A stretch of 64,000 nucleotides of DNA, taken from Deltaproteobacteria bacterium (GTDB lineage Bacteria; Myxococcota_C; UBA6777). Made by a program: the position numbers and the translations under genes. The DNA lies in the NCBI GenBank assembly GCA_002731275.1, contig PCBK01000052.1, positions 248,001 through 312,000 on the forward strand. Reading direction: 5' to 3'. Below the pieces are notes generated by a model. The model searched no databases and was not told the DNA's origin. It saw only the letters and a program-made list of their open reading frames with translations. Shown in pieces: positions 26,337 through 33,970 of this stretch (positions within the stretch are counted from its first letter, which is position 1; each line of letters opens with the position of its first letter).

Positions 26337-27791
26337 CTACTTTTTGCGAACAAACCGTCCAACAGCCTCGATATGCCCTGTCTGTGGAAAGAGATCGACC
26401 GTCCACAGCTCCGTCATCTCCCAGCCACCTTCTTCGAGCAGGACGAGGTCACGTCCCAGTGAGCCAGGATGGCAGGCGACGTAGACTAACGTATCGCCAG
26501 GTGCCTGCGCGAGGGCCTTCGCGACCTTTGGATGAAGACCTGCGCGAGGCGGATCGACGACGAGCGCCAACGCTTCTCCCTCAGAAGGCAGCATATCCAG
26601 CGCGTCTTCGACCTTCGCGGCTGTGTACGTCACAGAGGTGATCCCATTAGCCGCAGCGTTCTTCCCAGCGTCCTCGATCGCTTCGGGGATCTCCTCAATC
26701 CCCACGATCGCATCAAATTGGTCGGACAAGTACAACCCAATCGAGCCGATCCCACAGTACAGATCGTACAGCGTTCCGCCTGCATCACCGAGCGCTTCTC
26801 CGATCGTGTCGTAAAGGATCTCGGCGGCTTTTGTCGAGGTTTGGAAAAAGGAACGATAAGAGAGACGGTACTTCGTCTTGCCGAGATGTTCTTCGAACCA
26901 ATCTCGTCCCCATACCTGCCTGAGCTGTCCTCTTGCGACGTCGGCGATATCATCATTCTCCATCCAGAGCACTCCCACGACGGAGGTTCCTTCTGGTGTC
27001 GACGCCGCCATCAACGCCTCTGCGAGTGACTGAACAGCGCTCACCTCGTCTGCTTGCTTGGCAGAGGCTGTGTAGAGGACGACGAGCAGCTCACCTGTCG
27101 CGGTCCCCTGTCGTAGCATCATATGTCGCCAAAAGCCTTTGTGTTGATGAGGATCCCAGGGCACAGGCTGGCCTTCTTGTAGAACGTGCTCACGCGCGAC
27201 GTCGATCAACGCGTTCATCCCGTCACTCGCAAGCCAACATTTCTCCAGATCCGCGATGCGATCGAATCGACCCGCCGCGTGAAAACCGAGAAAGCGACCG
27301 TCTATCAACTCCCCTGCATCAAACGCCTCTTGTGAGAGATAGCGTTTGGGGCCAAAGGACAGCTCGATCTTATTGCGATAACCGTAAGCATCTTCGGCGC
27401 CACGAACCTCATGGACACGCACATGTTGTTGAAGTTCATCGAGAGACCAGCCTTTGTGTTCGGCGATTTCGCGAAGTGCATAGAGGTGCTTTTCGTGACG
27501 TTGTGCAGCGAGTTGGAGCTCCTGCAACACACACCCTCCACAAACACCAAACAAAGCACAGGGAGGTTCGGCCCATTGTGCAGGTTTTTCGACCATCGCG
27601 AGACGACGCGCCTGCCACTTCCCTTTGCGTTTGCCAGTCGGGGCCACGTGCATACGCGCCCCAGGAGGAGCAGGCTTCACCCAGACAGGTGAACCATCAG
27701 GTGCTTCACCAACACCAACACCCTTTTTCGCCAGATGGGTGATGTCAACATCAAAGGGTGGCATATATCGCTTTCGTCGTTTTGGGCTCAT
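26337..27791 (-). CDS. RlmD/TrmA-family 23S rRNA (uracil-5-)-methyltransferase, copy 1
   Basis: The 484-residue protein has an N-terminal TRAM domain (PPFDVDITHLAKKGVGVGEA), the Fe-S cysteine set in CALFGVCGGCVLQEL plus a later Cys, and a SAM methyltransferase domain with YDLYCGIGSIGLYL, VVDPPRAGLH and the nucleophile Cys in VACHPGSLGRDL. This fits RlmD/RlmCD, which makes 5-methyluridine in 23S rRNA. A His replaces the usual Asn after the catalytic Cys. GGAG lies about ten bases before the ATG. A second family member lies at 46767-48089, so each may have its own target. Confidence 0.9.
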   Translation of the reverse strand: MSPKRRKRYMPPFDVDITHLAKKGVGVGEAPDGSPVWVKPAPPGARMHVAPTGKRKGKWQARRLAMVEKPAQWAEPPCALFGVCGGCVLQELQLAAQRHEKHLYALREIAEHKGWSLDELQQHVRVHEVRGAEDAYGYRNKIELSFGPKRYLSQEAFDAGELIDGRFLGFHAAGRFDRIADLEKCWLASDGMNALIDVAREHVLQEGQPVPWDPHQHKGFWRHMMLRQGTATGELLVVLYTASAKQADEVSAVQSLAEALMAASTPEGTSVVGVLWMENDDIADVARGQLRQVWGRDWFEEHLGKTKYRLSYRSFFQTSTKAAEILYDTIGEALGDAGGTLYDLYCGIGSIGLYLSDQFDAIVGIEEIPEAIEDAGKNAAANGITSVTYTAAKVEDALDMLPSEGEALALVVDPPRAGLHPKVAKALAQAPGDTLVYVACHPGSLGRDLVLLEEGGWEMTELWTVDLFPQTGHIEAVGRFVRKK

Positions 27792-27890
27792 TCTTTTTTT
27801 GCTCCACGTCTATACAAATCACGAGGCGAACTTGAGACCTCTTCGCCCCGTCACACATCCAAAGATGAACGAGTACCATCAAATCCATGT

Positions 27891-27906
27891 AGAACACAAT
27901 TGTTCT
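27891..27906. promoter_or_regulatory. Inverted repeat in the divergent rlmD-like/mnmA region
   Basis: AGAACA-CAAT-TGTTCT is a perfect 6-base palindrome with a 4-base centre. It lies between the two divergent genes and could be a protein-binding site; TATATG follows seven bases after it. Confidence 0.35.
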
Positions 27907-27975
27907 GTGTGGTATATGTCTCGCTTCAACGTTCTTTGTAAGGATAGCGTATCAATAAGAGGAGATGATTGAGAG

Positions 27976-29052
27976 ATGAAAATCGCAATGCTTGCTTCAG
28001 GTGGCGTCGACAGTTCAGTAGCCTTGCGACTGCTCAAGGAGCAAGGGCATGATGTGACGGCATTTTACCTGAAGATCTGGCTGGAAGACGAGCTGGCCTT
28101 TTTGGGGGAGTGTCCCTGGGAAGAAGATCTTGGCTATGTACGCGAGATCTGTGCACAGTGTGATGTCCCGCTGGAGATCATCTCCCTACAAAAAGAATAC
28201 TGGGATCGCGTCGTCCAATACACCATCGACACGGTACAAGCCGGACGCACGCCCAATCCAGACATTCACTGCAACGACCGTATCAAGTTCGGTGCGTTCT
28301 TCGATCGGATCGACGACAGCTTTGAGAAGGTCGCGACGGGCCACTACGCACAGGTCGAGCACACGCCGACACGTAGTATCTTGAAGATGTCCAAGGACAG
28401 CTGGAAAGATCAGACTTATTTTCTCGCACACCTCAGCCAACAACAGCTCTCACGTGCGCTGTTCCCGATCGGCGGCTATACAAAAGCAGAGGTCCGTGCG
28501 CTCGCTGAATCCTTCGATCTGCCCAACAAAAAGCGCAAAGACAGCCAAGGCATCTGCTTTTTGGGGACGATCAAGTACAGTGACTTCATCAAACACCACC
28601 TCGGCGAGAAAAAAGGCGCGTTGATCGAGCTGGAGAGTGGAGAGAAAAAAGGCGATCACAGAGGTTTCTGGTTTTACACGATCGGACAAAGGCAAGGACT
28701 CGGTCTCAGTGGCGGCCCCTGGTACGTCGTCAAAAAAGATCCCGGCAACAACATCGTCTATATCTCCCGCAATTACCACGCAAACGACAAAAAACGCGAC
28801 ACGTTTTACGTCGAAGACTTTAGTTGGGTGTCAGGTTTTACGTTCGAAGTCGGTGAGACCCGACACCTTCGTGTCAAAGTCCGCCACGGAGAGCTGATCT
28901 ACGACGCGCTCGTGACCTTTGAGACAGAAGATCGCGCCAAGATCAAACTGAATGAGACTGATCAAGGCCTCGCTCCCGGACAATTTGCGGTCTTTTACCA
29001 CAACGACGAATGCCTCGGCTGCGCAACGATCTCCGAAAACGACCCCACCTGA
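27976..29052 (+). CDS. mnmA: tRNA 2-thiouridylase MnmA
   Basis: The 358-residue protein has the PP-loop ASGGVDSSVA, the first catalytic Cys in NPDIHCNDRIKFG and the second in DSQGICFLGTIKY, followed by the tRNA-binding beta-barrel (FWFYTIGQRQGLGLSGG). MnmA adds sulfur to U34 of the glutamate, lysine and glutamine tRNAs, taking it from a cysteine desulfurase relay. Length is normal. AGGAG precedes the start, with a four-codon frame between. It ends seven bases from the convergent membrane-protein gene. Confidence 0.95.
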   Translation: MKIAMLASGGVDSSVALRLLKEQGHDVTAFYLKIWLEDELAFLGECPWEEDLGYVREICAQCDVPLEIISLQKEYWDRVVQYTIDTVQAGRTPNPDIHCNDRIKFGAFFDRIDDSFEKVATGHYAQVEHTPTRSILKMSKDSWKDQTYFLAHLSQQQLSRALFPIGGYTKAEVRALAESFDLPNKKRKDSQGICFLGTIKYSDFIKHHLGEKKGALIELESGEKKGDHRGFWFYTIGQRQGLGLSGGPWYVVKKDPGNNIVYISRNYHANDKKRDTFYVEDFSWVSGFTFEVGETRHLRVKVRHGELIYDALVTFETEDRAKIKLNETDQGLAPGQFAVFYHNDECLGCATISENDPT

Positions 29053-29059
29053 TCCCCCC

Positions 29060-31138
29060 TTACACCATATCCCCAAAGAATCCGACCTGTTCATCGGGCA
29101 TATCGAGTTTTTTCCCCTTTGGCTTCTCCTCCTCTTCGTCGTCACTCTCGATCGTCAACTCACAGTAGAGTATGACCGCGACGTGAAAAGGCACCATGCA
29201 CTGGAAGAAAAAGAGCACAAAGCGCAAAAACCACTCGTATAACGTCGCCCACCAGACACCATCGAGCGCGATGGCACGGCCATAATGATCGAACATCAAT
29301 CCAGCCTTCAGCGCTTTGGCGTAATGGAAAGATCCAAGCGCTGGGTGATACACCAAGAATGTATTTCTTTGGCGTTTGCGTTGTGTGAGGTGCGCAAAGA
29401 AGGCCTTCTCATAGGCGTCAAAACGCCGAAGCACCAACTCCACGTGATAAGAGACCCTCTTTGCATGTTTTGCATACGACCACCAGCGCCGCTTGAGCAC
29501 ATACAGCTTCTTCTCTGCAGTCCTCTCCATCTGCTTGGGTAGCGTCAAAAGTTTGTTGGGAGCGATCCGCTCCTTTTTCTGAAGGACTCGCTCCATCGAG
29601 CGTACAGTATTCGAGATATCAGGAGGGAGACGTGTCAAAAAGCTACCGACAAAACCATCCCCTGCAAATCGCCAACTGTTCGGATGTTGACGGCTCTTTT
29701 TTAGCCGTTCAAATGCGTCACTGTCCGAGGCGATGTACAGCTCGGTCTCTTTGGCCAGTCGGTTGAGAAAGAGCTGCAATCTCGCTTTGAGTTGTGTAAG
29801 ACGAGCTCGGTGCTGGCGCTGAAATTGTGAAAAAGAGGCCGAAGTGAACGGCAGCTTCAACAAGACAGTGGGTGGGAGGATGATCTTGGGCTGTGATGAG
29901 GAACGAATACGTTGTGACATGGGTGGAGGGGGTGTGGACTGTTGAAAAAAGCCCGTCAACACGTCGACGATCGTTCGCATCAAGCGCTTCTCAGCTGAAA
30001 AGCGAAAGAGCGTGGTGTTCCACCACTTCGCGAGTCGCGCTTGTTGATCTTTTGGGAGCTCCGAACGTTTTTTGTAAACGGTCAGCTTGTCATCCTTCCA
30101 GCGAAAGAACGCCCACAGCGACTCGCGAAAAGGCATTGTCACATATCCCCAGATCTCACGGGCGTTCTGATTGGTCGTCAGGTAGATGTGTTTGTCTTCC
30201 CCAAAAGGAGAGATCGCCTTGATGTGTCGCCTGTAGGCTTTGTTGAGTGTACGGATGTACTTCGTCTGTGCCTTTGTCCCTCGCTCCATCCAATGACGGC
30301 TGTAAAACGCCTTCATCTCGGGACCATACTGCTTAAAAAACATCGTCGTCACATGTTGCCAACGCGAAAAGAAGGAGTTGCGCGCGAAGGCTTGCTGCTT
30401 GGATGTTTTGTTGAACGTCGAGACCGCTTTGAGCTTCTTGGCCCGTTGATCCATGATCGCGCTGATCGGCAGGAGATTGTCGAATTGACGCCCACGCTTG
30501 AAGACAAACAGCGACGCAGTCAACACGACCAATCCGGTCAGGGTCGTCAACATCAAGCGCTTCTTCTTCTCTTGGAGGCTCAGACGTAACGTCGTCGTTG
30601 CGACGGGGACGGCGAAAAAGTTACACAGAAAGTAGACGCTCAACAGCTCGACCATCAACCACGAGAGCGCGAATCCCCAGGAGAAATGTTGGGAGAAACG
30701 AAAGTAGGACGCAAACCCCTCGATCACGACGAGCAAGATGATCCACTGTAGCAAACCAAAGTGCGCTTTGAGTTCTCTACGCCCCTCCTCTCCACCAAAG
30801 AAGAACAACCAGATCCCCGTGATCGGAAAGAAAAGATAGAAGAAGATCGAGCGTGGATGGTGTTGGTAGTAGTGCTTCTCAAGGCGACCAAAGATCTTCA
30901 TGCCCTCGCCGACGAGCGCGACCTTTTGCAGCTTAGGGTGCCACTCCTCAGGGAGCCATGCCTTGACGCCCACCGCCGCCAACATCACGTACGCAAGCGC
31001 TATCAGCTCGGTCTTGCCGAGGAGCACGCTGAAGGCGACAAAGAGCACACCGATGGTCGCCAAAAAGAACGTCGACGCCAACCAATCCACCACGATCCGC
31101 CAAAGACTCTCACGCATCTCATCGTTTGCCTGGGACAT
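29060..31138 (-). CDS. Unassigned multi-pass membrane protein
   Basis: I do not recognise this 692-residue protein. Residues 1-215 contain about six membrane segments (for example FFLATIGVLFVAFSVLLG, IIALAYV-type and LTTLTGLVVLTASLFVF stretches). Residues 220-620 are a large basic, Lys/Arg/Gln-rich and aromatic soluble region with no clear motif. A last membrane segment (WFLRFVLFFFQCMVPFHVAV, near 640) is followed by an acidic-then-basic tail. A charged domain between two membrane blocks suggests an envelope scaffold or transporter-like role, but nothing in the sequence decides it. GAAGGAG precedes the start. It lies 126 bases after miaE on the same strand. Confidence 0.75.
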   Translation of the reverse strand: MSQANDEMRESLWRIVVDWLASTFFLATIGVLFVAFSVLLGKTELIALAYVMLAAVGVKAWLPEEWHPKLQKVALVGEGMKIFGRLEKHYYQHHPRSIFFYLFFPITGIWLFFFGGEEGRRELKAHFGLLQWIILLVVIEGFASYFRFSQHFSWGFALSWLMVELLSVYFLCNFFAVPVATTTLRLSLQEKKKRLMLTTLTGLVVLTASLFVFKRGRQFDNLLPISAIMDQRAKKLKAVSTFNKTSKQQAFARNSFFSRWQHVTTMFFKQYGPEMKAFYSRHWMERGTKAQTKYIRTLNKAYRRHIKAISPFGEDKHIYLTTNQNAREIWGYVTMPFRESLWAFFRWKDDKLTVYKKRSELPKDQQARLAKWWNTTLFRFSAEKRLMRTIVDVLTGFFQQSTPPPPMSQRIRSSSQPKIILPPTVLLKLPFTSASFSQFQRQHRARLTQLKARLQLFLNRLAKETELYIASDSDAFERLKKSRQHPNSWRFAGDGFVGSFLTRLPPDISNTVRSMERVLQKKERIAPNKLLTLPKQMERTAEKKLYVLKRRWWSYAKHAKRVSYHVELVLRRFDAYEKAFFAHLTQRKRQRNTFLVYHPALGSFHYAKALKAGLMFDHYGRAIALDGVWWATLYEWFLRFVLFFFQCMVPFHVAVILYCELTIESDDEEEEKPKGKKLDMPDEQVGFFGDMV

Positions 31139-31264
31139 CCGCCTTCTCCTTCAACCCATTCTATCTTCTTTGTTCGAAAAGTGTCTCACCTGATCTTGTC
31201 TTCGTGTCACGTACACACGCAGACAAATTACAAACGATCTCTTTGGGCACATGAGGTCTTTTGA

Positions 31265-31849
31265 TCAGTGAAGTGCGGGACGCAGCGCGAGGCCGTCGAG
31301 GACCTCCGCCTCTCTCTCCACAAAGTACGCCAATCGCTCGTATACAAGGTCTTTTTCGAAGTATTCGAGCGCCATCTTCACGAAGATGTGACCGTGCTTG
31401 GCTTCGGAGGTCCAAAGTTGTTTGTAAAAAGCTTTCAGCTCCTCATCTTCGAGGGCTTCGGCGACGAGGCGAAAGCGCTCCGCGCCACGAGTCTCCACAA
31501 CAGAGGCCAACAACAACCGGTCCAAAAACCGCTCATCGCGGCCTGTACGACAACACTTGATCAACGCAGAGACGTACGGATCAGAGCCGATCTTATGAGG
31601 AAGCTGTACACCGCGCTTCTCCATCAACGCATACACCTGTTGAAAGTGTTCGAGTTCTTCGACCGCGGTGTCGATCAAGAGAGGGATGATCTCCACGCGG
31701 TTGGGATATTTGGCCACAAAGCTCATCGCCATAGAGGAAGCTTTTCGCTCGCAATCGGCGTGATCTTGGAGAAAAGCATCGAAATCGTTTATAACAGTGT
31801 CCAGCCATTCGGATTTGCTCGCACAAGCGAGGTCCAGGGTAAGTTTCAT
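31265..31849 (-). CDS. miaE: tRNA 2-methylthio-N6-isopentenyladenosine hydroxylase MiaE
   Basis: The 194-residue helical protein has the di-iron ligand pattern of MiaE: Glu in the DHADCERKAS helix, EELEHFQQVY, then VVETRGAERF and SEAKHGHIF. MiaE hydroxylates the isopentenyl group of ms2i6A at position 37 of UNN-decoding tRNAs, using oxygen. Length is typical. There is no evident ribosome binding site before the ATG at 31849, and the divergent glycosyltransferase starts only 23 bases away. The miaA and miaB genes that make its substrate are not in this window. Confidence 0.92.
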   Translation of the reverse strand: MKLTLDLACASKSEWLDTVINDFDAFLQDHADCERKASSMAMSFVAKYPNRVEIIPLLIDTAVEELEHFQQVYALMEKRGVQLPHKIGSDPYVSALIKCCRTGRDERFLDRLLLASVVETRGAERFRLVAEALEDEELKAFYKQLWTSEAKHGHIFVKMALEYFEKDLVYERLAYFVEREAEVLDGLALRPALH

Positions 31850-31872
31850 TTTTTATCACACGGAGTTAAAGG

Positions 31873-33177
31873 TTGAATCGTTATCTACAACGACACACAT
31901 TTTGCCCAGCCCAGATCACAGAAGCACCATCACCACAGACCGGGATCATCGTCGTCATCCCATGTTATAACGAACCCAACCTGCTTGCAACGCTCGCCTC
32001 CTTGTGGGCATGTACGCGCCCCAACGTCGATGTCGAAGTGCTCGTCGTCCTCAACGCCTCCTCCCGTGCGCCAGAGAACGCACACCTGCAAAACAAACAG
32101 ACCGCACAGAGCTTTGAAACGTGGACCGCAGCCCACCAAGATCCCCACCTGCGTTTCTACCTGCTCGACTTTCCAGACCTGCCCAAAAAACACGCAGGTG
32201 TCGGTCTCACGCGCAAAATAGGCATGGATGAAGCTGTCGCAAGGTTCGCCTCCATCGATCGCCCAGACGGTGTCATCGCCAACATCGACGCGGACTGCGA
32301 TTGCCACACCAACTATCTAACCGAGCTGGCACAGCACTTCGACACGCACCCCGAAGACAAAGGCTGCGTTATCCATTACGAACACCCAATCGAAGCAGAT
32401 GACACACTCTCAGAGGTCGAAGCGCGCGCGATTCAGCTCTACGAATTGCACCTTCGAGTCTACGTCCACGCGCTCCGTTACGCAGGTTTTCCACACGCAT
32501 ACCAAACGGTCGGTTCGAGCTTCGCAGTCCGAAGTCAGTGCTACCAGGAAGTCGGAGGGATGAACAAACGACAGGCCGGAGAAGACTTCTATTTTTTGCA
32601 AAAGGTCTTTCAAACAGATGCTTGCCACGAGCTTCATACAACCTGCGTGATCCCTTCAGCCCGTATCTCAGACAGAGTCCCCTTTGGGACGGGGAGAGCC
32701 ATCGGCGATATGCTCTCTGCCGACGCCGTACAATTCGACACCTATGCCCTCGAAACGTTCGAGGACATCGCACCTCTACTCAAAGATATTCGGACATTGT
32801 ACACAGAGCCCTCGACGCTCAAAACACGCATTGCTTCGTGTTCATCGACACTCCAGGACTTTTTGCGACAACAAGATTTCGTGGGTAAGTGGGAGAAGAG
32901 CCTGCAAGAGACGAGCTCATATGAGGTCTTTTGCAGGAGGTTTTTGGGATGGTGGAATGCATTTACGATGATGAAGTGGGCACACTATGCGCGTGATCAC
33001 GCCTACCCAAATCAACCAGTGGAGGAGATCGCCAGCAAGCTCATACAAAAGCTGCTGCCGACGCTGCCACCTTCACACCCGCTGTCTCACTCGGAGTTAC
33101 CTGCAGATGCAAAGACACAGCTCAAGTGGATGCGGACACTGGATCGAGAACGACTCCACCCCGCGCCGCGCCTGTGA
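31873..33177 (+). CDS. Family 2 glycosyltransferase
   Basis: The 434-residue protein opens its GT-A fold with TGIIVVIPCYNEPNLLATLA and has a DxD-like metal site in VIANIDADCDCHTNYL, then GSSFAVRSQCYQEVGGMNKR with EDFYFLQKVF, the acceptor-side acidic motif. The C-terminal 150 residues are helical and soluble, so it is not a membrane-embedded processive synthase. The sugar donor and product cannot be told. The start is a TTG at 31873, with GGAG seven bases upstream; no ATG fits before the fold. It ends three bases from the convergent redoxin gene. Confidence 0.85.
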   Translation: MNRYLQRHTFCPAQITEAPSPQTGIIVVIPCYNEPNLLATLASLWACTRPNVDVEVLVVLNASSRAPENAHLQNKQTAQSFETWTAAHQDPHLRFYLLDFPDLPKKHAGVGLTRKIGMDEAVARFASIDRPDGVIANIDADCDCHTNYLTELAQHFDTHPEDKGCVIHYEHPIEADDTLSEVEARAIQLYELHLRVYVHALRYAGFPHAYQTVGSSFAVRSQCYQEVGGMNKRQAGEDFYFLQKVFQTDACHELHTTCVIPSARISDRVPFGTGRAIGDMLSADAVQFDTYALETFEDIAPLLKDIRTLYTEPSTLKTRIASCSSTLQDFLRQQDFVGKWEKSLQETSSYEVFCRRFLGWWNAFTMMKWAHYARDHAYPNQPVEEIASKLIQKLLPTLPPSHPLSHSELPADAKTQLKWMRTLDRERLHPAPRL

Positions 33178-33179
33178 GA

Positions 33180-33821
33180 TCATTTGTATTTGACTGAGCA
33201 GCCATAAGGACGAGTAAGAGGCTTGGAGACGGCCTTTCCAGCCATTGCCTCAGTGAGCGCTTGGGAGACGAAGTTGGTCGCGCCTTTGATCGTCGAGGGA
33301 TCCCAAGAACGATTGTTGTCGATCGCGCCGGCGTAAAGCAACACACCTTTGGGGCTGATCACGAACATGTGAGGTGTCGTCCGCGCACCGTAGAGACGAC
33401 CGACTGTCCCAGAGGCGTCTTGTAACAACGCAGTGGGTGCAGCCTTCTTCTTTTTGCTCAGCGCGTTGGCTTGCTTGGCTGTAAAGTATCCTTGTTTTCC
33501 AGGGGCAGAAGACGCGATGGACAACCAGATCACGCCCTTCTTGGTCCACTTCTTCTGAAGTTTTTGCATATTGCCGGAGTTGTAGTGTTTTTTCACGAAG
33601 GGACACCCGTGATTGAGCCACTCAAGGACGACATATTTCTTTTTAAAATCGGACAGCTTGTGCTTTTTGCCATGTGTGTCCGTGAGCGTGAAATCAGGCG
33701 CGGCCTCTCCAACCTTCGCCTTTTTGGGGGCGGTCTTACCGGCATATGCGTAGAGACCAAAACCAGCTCCTACGAGACTTACGCTCGCCAATACAACAGC
33801 GACTCTCTTCCAAATCTTCAT
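33180..33821 (-). CDS. AhpC/TSA-type redoxin, exported or membrane-anchored
   Basis: The 213-residue protein has an N-terminal hydrophobic segment (residues 5-27, VAVVLASVSLVGAGFGLYAY), then a thioredoxin-fold redoxin domain with Cys73 in WLNHGCPFVKKHY. There is no CxxC pair; a second Cys lies at the extreme C-terminus in RPYGCSVKY, a pattern seen in a common family of redoxins. It probably reduces peroxides or thiols outside the inner membrane. The ATG at 33821 has GGGAG nine bases upstream; longer readings have no signal-like start. It is downstream of the DsbD-like gene on the same strand, which could supply its electrons. Confidence 0.85.
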   Translation of the reverse strand: MKIWKRVAVVLASVSLVGAGFGLYAYAGKTAPKKAKVGEAAPDFTLTDTHGKKHKLSDFKKKYVVLEWLNHGCPFVKKHYNSGNMQKLQKKWTKKGVIWLSIASSAPGKQGYFTAKQANALSKKKKAAPTALLQDASGTVGRLYGARTTPHMFVISPKGVLLYAGAIDNNRSWDPSTIKGATNFVSQALTEAMAGKAVSKPLTRPYGCSVKYK

Positions 33822-33970
33822 CAAATTCGCTCCCTTTAGGCCAAAAGAGACATCTCTCGACCTTCTACGTTCACCCACACCATGTGGGTGAGATACAATA
33901 TGAGTACACCGCCACAAAGAGGCGGGATGTGTAAACAGCTTCCTCTTCACCAACGAGGAAACGATCACAG

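Noticed and set aside
31873-33177. Frameshift in the glycosyltransferase because no ATG start was found
   Set aside because: A TTG start with GGAG at the right distance explains it and the frame is open throughout.
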